From Litoditis marina (Eukaryota; Nematoda; Chromadorea; Rhabditida; Rhabditidae): DNA of 64,000 nt. Within the stretch, counting starts at the first letter, position 1. The number at the start of each line of letters is the position of its first letter. Below the pieces are notes generated by a model. The model did not search any database. It was not told where the DNA came from and saw only the letters and a program-made list of their open reading frames with translations. Below, piece by piece: positions 60,110-64,000 of the stretch. The translations under genes were made by a program, and so were the position numbers. The stretch spans positions 34,381,336-34,445,335 of the forward strand of contig OZ038433.1 of the NCBI GenBank assembly GCA_964036275.1. Direction: 5' to 3'.

Positions 60110-60289
60110 GTCGTTTACGATATTTGCTGGTCAAATACACGTAATTCATTTTCTAGACCATCAGTCGTATTCGAAACGGTTTCAACCGTTCTACCGTATC
60201 CGATCATAATTTGGCGCGTCCGACGCCACATCAGGTATGAAACTGTGTTGATGAAAACTACCTTGATAAATATTTTGTATAAATACTAG

Positions 60290-62386
60290 TTTTTATCATT
60301 TAATGGTAATACAAACTCGCTGTTGAATGGGATGTCTTCTGATGGCAGCTCTCTTCATGCAACACAGTCGGTTGGAAACATTTACAACAGTTTGGTCAAC
60401 CGCATCCGAACAGCATATGACGTTGCCACTTGTCAGAGAAGTCCGAATCCGTTTCTATCAGACCGCACAATTGATCTACTCAGAAGAAGGCGTTCGTTAC
60501 AAAACAATCAGACAGTACGTGGACGACTCGAATTTACGCAAATCAGTTAAGCAGCGAGATACAGCAGAAAAGAAGATATTCGTCGTCGCCATGATGCTGC
60601 CCTTCGCAATGCTCTTTCGACTGGTCGTGGTCTTCGCAAGGTTCTTCAGGATGGATCAAACCGCCAGAATAAAATTATTGGCCTGCGAGATTCGAATGGT
60701 GTGGTTCAATATCAACTGGACGATGTTGCCGAAATAGTTCAACTATTCTACAACAACCTATATGAAGATACTTCCAATTTACCGCGAGTACATGGTGGGA
60801 TTGTCGAAGAAACACCTCCTTTTCTGGAAAACGAAATCCTCAGAGGAATATTTTCTCTATCATCCGGAAAAGCACCGGGTTCAGACAGAATTCCGGTTGA
60901 AGCCCTGAAATGGTCCAGTTCCACTATTGTCAAAGACGTCACGATGCTTTTCAACGGAATACTGGATGAAGATGACATACCAGCGAACCTCATGATGTCA
61001 CGAACTCGTCTTCTGTTTAAAAAAGGCGACGTGTCGGAAATTTCAAACTATAGACCAATCACGTTGCTCAATACGATCTACAAACTCCTCTCAAGATGCG
61101 TGCTCAATAGAATGGAACCGGTTCTCGAAGAAAACCTCTCAGAGCAACAATGTGGCTTCCGGAAGCAGTATGGGACTTCTGACAACATTCACATACTCCG
61201 ACAAGTGATTGAAAAAAAACAAGAGAATATAGGATGCCTCTCTTTCTGTGTTTCATCGACCTATCCAAGGCGTTTGATCGAATTCGTCATCAGGCGATCT
61301 GGAATGCCCTAACTACATTGGGTGTTCAACAGAAGCTCATCGAAGTCCTGCGAAAAGTATATCTCGTGTCTGAATGCTCGGTTGATGTGAATGGGAGAGA
61401 AGTTCCTGTCGAAATACGGAGAGGGGTCCGCCAAGGAGATGTCATCTCACCTCGCCTCTTCACCAGTGTGCTGGATGTCGCTCTCAGAAAGTTGGACTGG
61501 AATCAATCTGCAGAGGGAAACGGCAAGAAGCCAATCGGTATCAGGATGAATGGGAATTTCCTCAGTCATTTGATGTGCGTCGACGACTGCCTCCTCCTTG
61601 CACCAAACAAGAGAACTCTGAAGAAGATGATCAGAGACTTCATGGAAACATGTGGCGACATTGGCCTCGAAATCAACATGGCGAAATCAGAATACATGAA
61701 TAACCAGAACGAACTGTCGCCTTTCCGTTTCAATGATGTCGCCCTGCCACCGAAGAAAACTGTCAAATACCTTGGAGTGACAATCGATATCTCTGGAGCG
61801 TTGACTGCCGAAGTGAACAGGAGAATATCATCTGCGTGGTTCGGTTTCAACGAGTATCGAACGATGTTCAAGAGTTTGAGCTTCCCAATGAGTATGAAAA
61901 GAAAACTCTTCAACGCTGTCGTCCTACCTCGTTTTGTCTATGGTTGCGAGTCATGGTCCCTATCCAATTCTCACCGAGATCGTCTGCGTGTCGTTCAGCG
62001 CAAAATGGAACGTGCGATGCTCAACGTAAAAATTCAAGATCGCCTTCCTAGTGCCACTTTGCGTGGAATCACTAGGTTGAAGAATGTGGTTGTCGAGGCC
62101 ACAAAACTCAAATTCTCTTTTTGTTCCATAATCTCTCAGATGCATCCAGGTCGTTGGTCGTTGGTCGTGACAGAGTGGCGCCCGTTCAATAGAAAACGTG
62201 GTCCAGGGCGTCCACTGGTTAGATGGAGAGATGAAATGGTCCTTGCTTGCCGTGCAAAGTTACAATCGTTCGATGCGAAGAGGTCGTGTCCGTCCGCCCA
62301 ATGTCCGAGGCGAAGAGATATTGAGAATGTGCAGAGATAAAAATCTGTGGAAAGCGATAAAGGAACACCATATTGCAACAATATGA
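60290..62386 (+). pseudogene. RTE-type LINE retrotransposon, 5'-truncated and frame-broken
   Basis: Encodes the linker and reverse transcriptase of an RTE-clade LINE. Open segments are 60290-60547, 60551 to about 61230, about 61234 to about 62285, and about 62290-62386. Lesions are an in-frame TAA at 60548-60550, a frameshift near 61225-61240 and another near 62285. Recognisable blocks: SGKAPGSDRIPVEAL, RLLFKKGD with NYRPITLLNTIYKLL, EQQCGFRKQYGTSDNI, FIDLSKAFDRI, and RRGVRQGDVISPRLF. At the catalytic box it reads CVDDCLL; the DD pair is kept but the usual F/Y before it is C. The C-terminal RTE box (RPLVRWRDEM) and a short 3'UTR (gaatgaataaatcttcaatc) are present. The endonuclease domain is missing. 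Inactive on its own. Confidence 0.9.
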
Positions 62387-62857
62387 CGTGAATGAATAAA
62401 TCTTCAATCTTGAACAAACTCGCTTAGCCGAGGTATAACAACAGCATATAACCCATATAATGAGAACTATGAATATTGAATAACCTTAGGTGAACACGAA
62501 TACGTAGGATTTATTCATGTGATTACTTTATTTTAGTTACTTTATCGTAGTCAACATGTTTCTGTTAATTCAAGAATAATGATACTTATCGAAGAATGTT
62601 ATTCAAATATCAAAAATGAGTATTTAAACAGTAGAAGAATCCGAGAAGGACTGTAAAAACCCTAAAAACGCGTTAAATTTGCTCAGACAAATGCGGCAAA
62701 CTTTTCCCATGCTCAACGACACATGATCATCGTTGGAGTTGCACACACGGCAGCCATGATGGTAAAAAAAATAGTGAGCGTCTGTGTATCTCTGATCAAC
62801 ACACTCTCTCATATACTTGTAGTTGGACACACTTCAGCACTAATTCATGAATTGCTA

Positions 62858-62975
62858 GTGTACGTACTCTCAAACATCCTGACCTCATCCTATCCTGCGT
62901 ATCTCACTTTGCCGGTTGTGAGAGCGGGAAAATAGTGTATGTTTGAGGAGACGAAGGATGGGATAAAATCGGATC
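62858..62975. mobile_element. Family D MITE fragment
   Basis: Left arm tgtacgtactctcaaacatc and cctgcgtatctcactttg, then the inverse tgtttgaggagacgaaggat. Related to 6281-6458 but lacks the outer right arm. Confidence 0.55.
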
Positions 62976-63378
62976 AATAGAGGCCATGTTCATCAATAGA
63001 GGAAAGATCTCAGAAATGTATATTGTTAAAAGGTATAGTCCCCGTCATTTTTACATGAACTTAGGAAGGTAAAAATGATTGTTCCTTTCTTTAAGCGACA
63101 ACTATACAATACATGTTTTCCTATTCGATGTGTTTGTAGTTTGATCCCGTAGGTTTTCGATCGAAATTCGCAAGTTTTGGTGTGTCTCGATACCAAAATA
63201 CAACGATGAATTGATCCCAATTCATTTTTGGAGGTATTTTTAGTATCTCGGTTTCAGTTCAACAATGCTACGACGACTCAATGTGTATCTCCGAGCGTAC
63301 AAAGGATGCCGCAATAAAAGGTTGAGGTGATAATTTTGTTTTTTTTGTTTGTTTTTTGTTTGTTTTGAAGTTTTTTCC

Positions 63379-63495
63379 AGCCAAAATTGTTCTCCTAGTT
63401 TACACAAACTCCAACTTGTTTAACAACTTTTATGTTTTTGAGCCAATATTGTTTTCCTAGTTTATATAAACGCCAACTTGTTCAACAACTTTTAT
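63379..63495 (+). repeat. Two-copy tandem repeat, period 62 bp
   Basis: The unit agccaaaattgttctcctag ... caacttgtttaacaactttt (63379-63433) is repeated with a few changes at 63441-63495. Non-coding. Confidence 0.85.
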
Positions 63496-64000
63496 CAGAT
63501 AATTGTGATTGTTGTCCTATTGCAATATGAACTCCTCAGATGGTAAATGAAATACTCAACAGAAAATGTTTTCATTATTCTCAATTGTTCAGTATTATGT
63601 AGTTGTGCGAGTTACGAGTTCTTTCCAGCTTTAGTACAACAAGGAATGATGTTAGTGAAAAATGTTGACTCTTAAGTTAGCAACCTGCTTTTCTTCTTCA
63701 TCTCATGTAACATAAGTTAGTTCTTGCTCCCCACCAGACCCTACGTGCTTTTCACGAAAACATTTGTGATCGATTGTGCGCTGCTGTTGTTGTTTGGAAA
63801 AATGCTCGCCTCATTTTGAATCTAGTGACTGACTGGTCAAGTTGATTCCCAAAACTAACGTCTGGAATATGTATTCTAGAAAATTTATTTGTATTACGCA
63901 ATACATACTTCTTATTTCTGAGATTCCAAATGTCAGTGGGACATTATATATTTTTGCAGGAAAAAGGAGTGAGAATGAATAGGCTATGCTGGTGAACATA

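Larger units (their letters stand above)
62387..64000. other. Spacer with no gene recognised
   Basis: It contains a family D MITE fragment at 62858-62975 (cctcatcctatcctgcgtat and, inverted, agacgaaggatgggat), a T/TG-rich tract near 63335-63366 and a tandem duplication at 63379-63495. Short frames have no support. Confidence 0.5.

Noticed and set aside
59761..60149. Minus-strand frames of 60-119 aa rich in QFQFQS and NSNSN
   Set aside because: Same cause: translation of the hAT-like AATTGG element.

Overview
The window is animal (nematode) nuclear DNA, most like a Caenorhabditis-type genome. Genes are split into many short exons. Most introns end in TTTCAG-type acceptors, and acceptor-like AGs sit 4-6 nt before several start codons, as expected for spliced-leader addition. 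The recognisable families fit this: serpentine chemoreceptors, tandem flavin monooxygenases, a class-3 aldehyde dehydrogenase, RTE and CR1-like LINE relics and many small palindromic transposons. Gene models were built by hand from open frames, splice dinucleotides and phase. For most genes every exon joins in phase.

Layout. 1-1.3 kb: a degenerate repeat and a CR1-like LINE tail. 1.85-6.1 kb (-): a seven-transmembrane receptor with a transposon ending exactly at one splice acceptor. 6.7-8.8 kb: a tandem array of a degenerate unit of roughly 0.3-0.5 kb. 8.8-14.1 kb: no gene recognised. 14.1-17.9 kb (+): a secreted protein with one FN3-like domain and a probable GPI tail. 20.0-26.6 kb (+): flavin monooxygenase A. 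27.6-29.3 kb (-): part of a small single-membrane-span protein. 32.7-34.2 kb: AATTGG foldback DNA and a TTAA transposon. 34.6-34.8 kb: the dead last exon of a third monooxygenase. 36.6-42.4 kb (+): flavin monooxygenase B. 45.9-50.1 kb (-): aldehyde dehydrogenase, convergent with B. 51.8-53.2 kb: a palindromic MITE, a LINE tail and a receptor-like exon. 53.4-56.1 kb (-): a second seven-transmembrane receptor. 57-64 kb: MITEs, a hAT-like AATTGG foldback element with intact 8-bp target duplications, and a broken RTE retrotransposon.

How the genes relate. The monooxygenases and the aldehyde dehydrogenase form a small xenobiotic or lipid oxidation neighbourhood (oxygenation, then aldehyde oxidation). 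Chemoreceptor genes lie on both sides. A and B share every exon length except where one intron is present only in A, so they are a clear tandem duplication. B has a damaged splice acceptor near its 3' end.

The least ordinary material is in the non-coding DNA: transposons built from arrays of short palindromes, a foldback structure carrying two divergent tRNA-like sequences, and a splice site formed at a transposon edge. I found no evidence for a new enzymatic or defence system.
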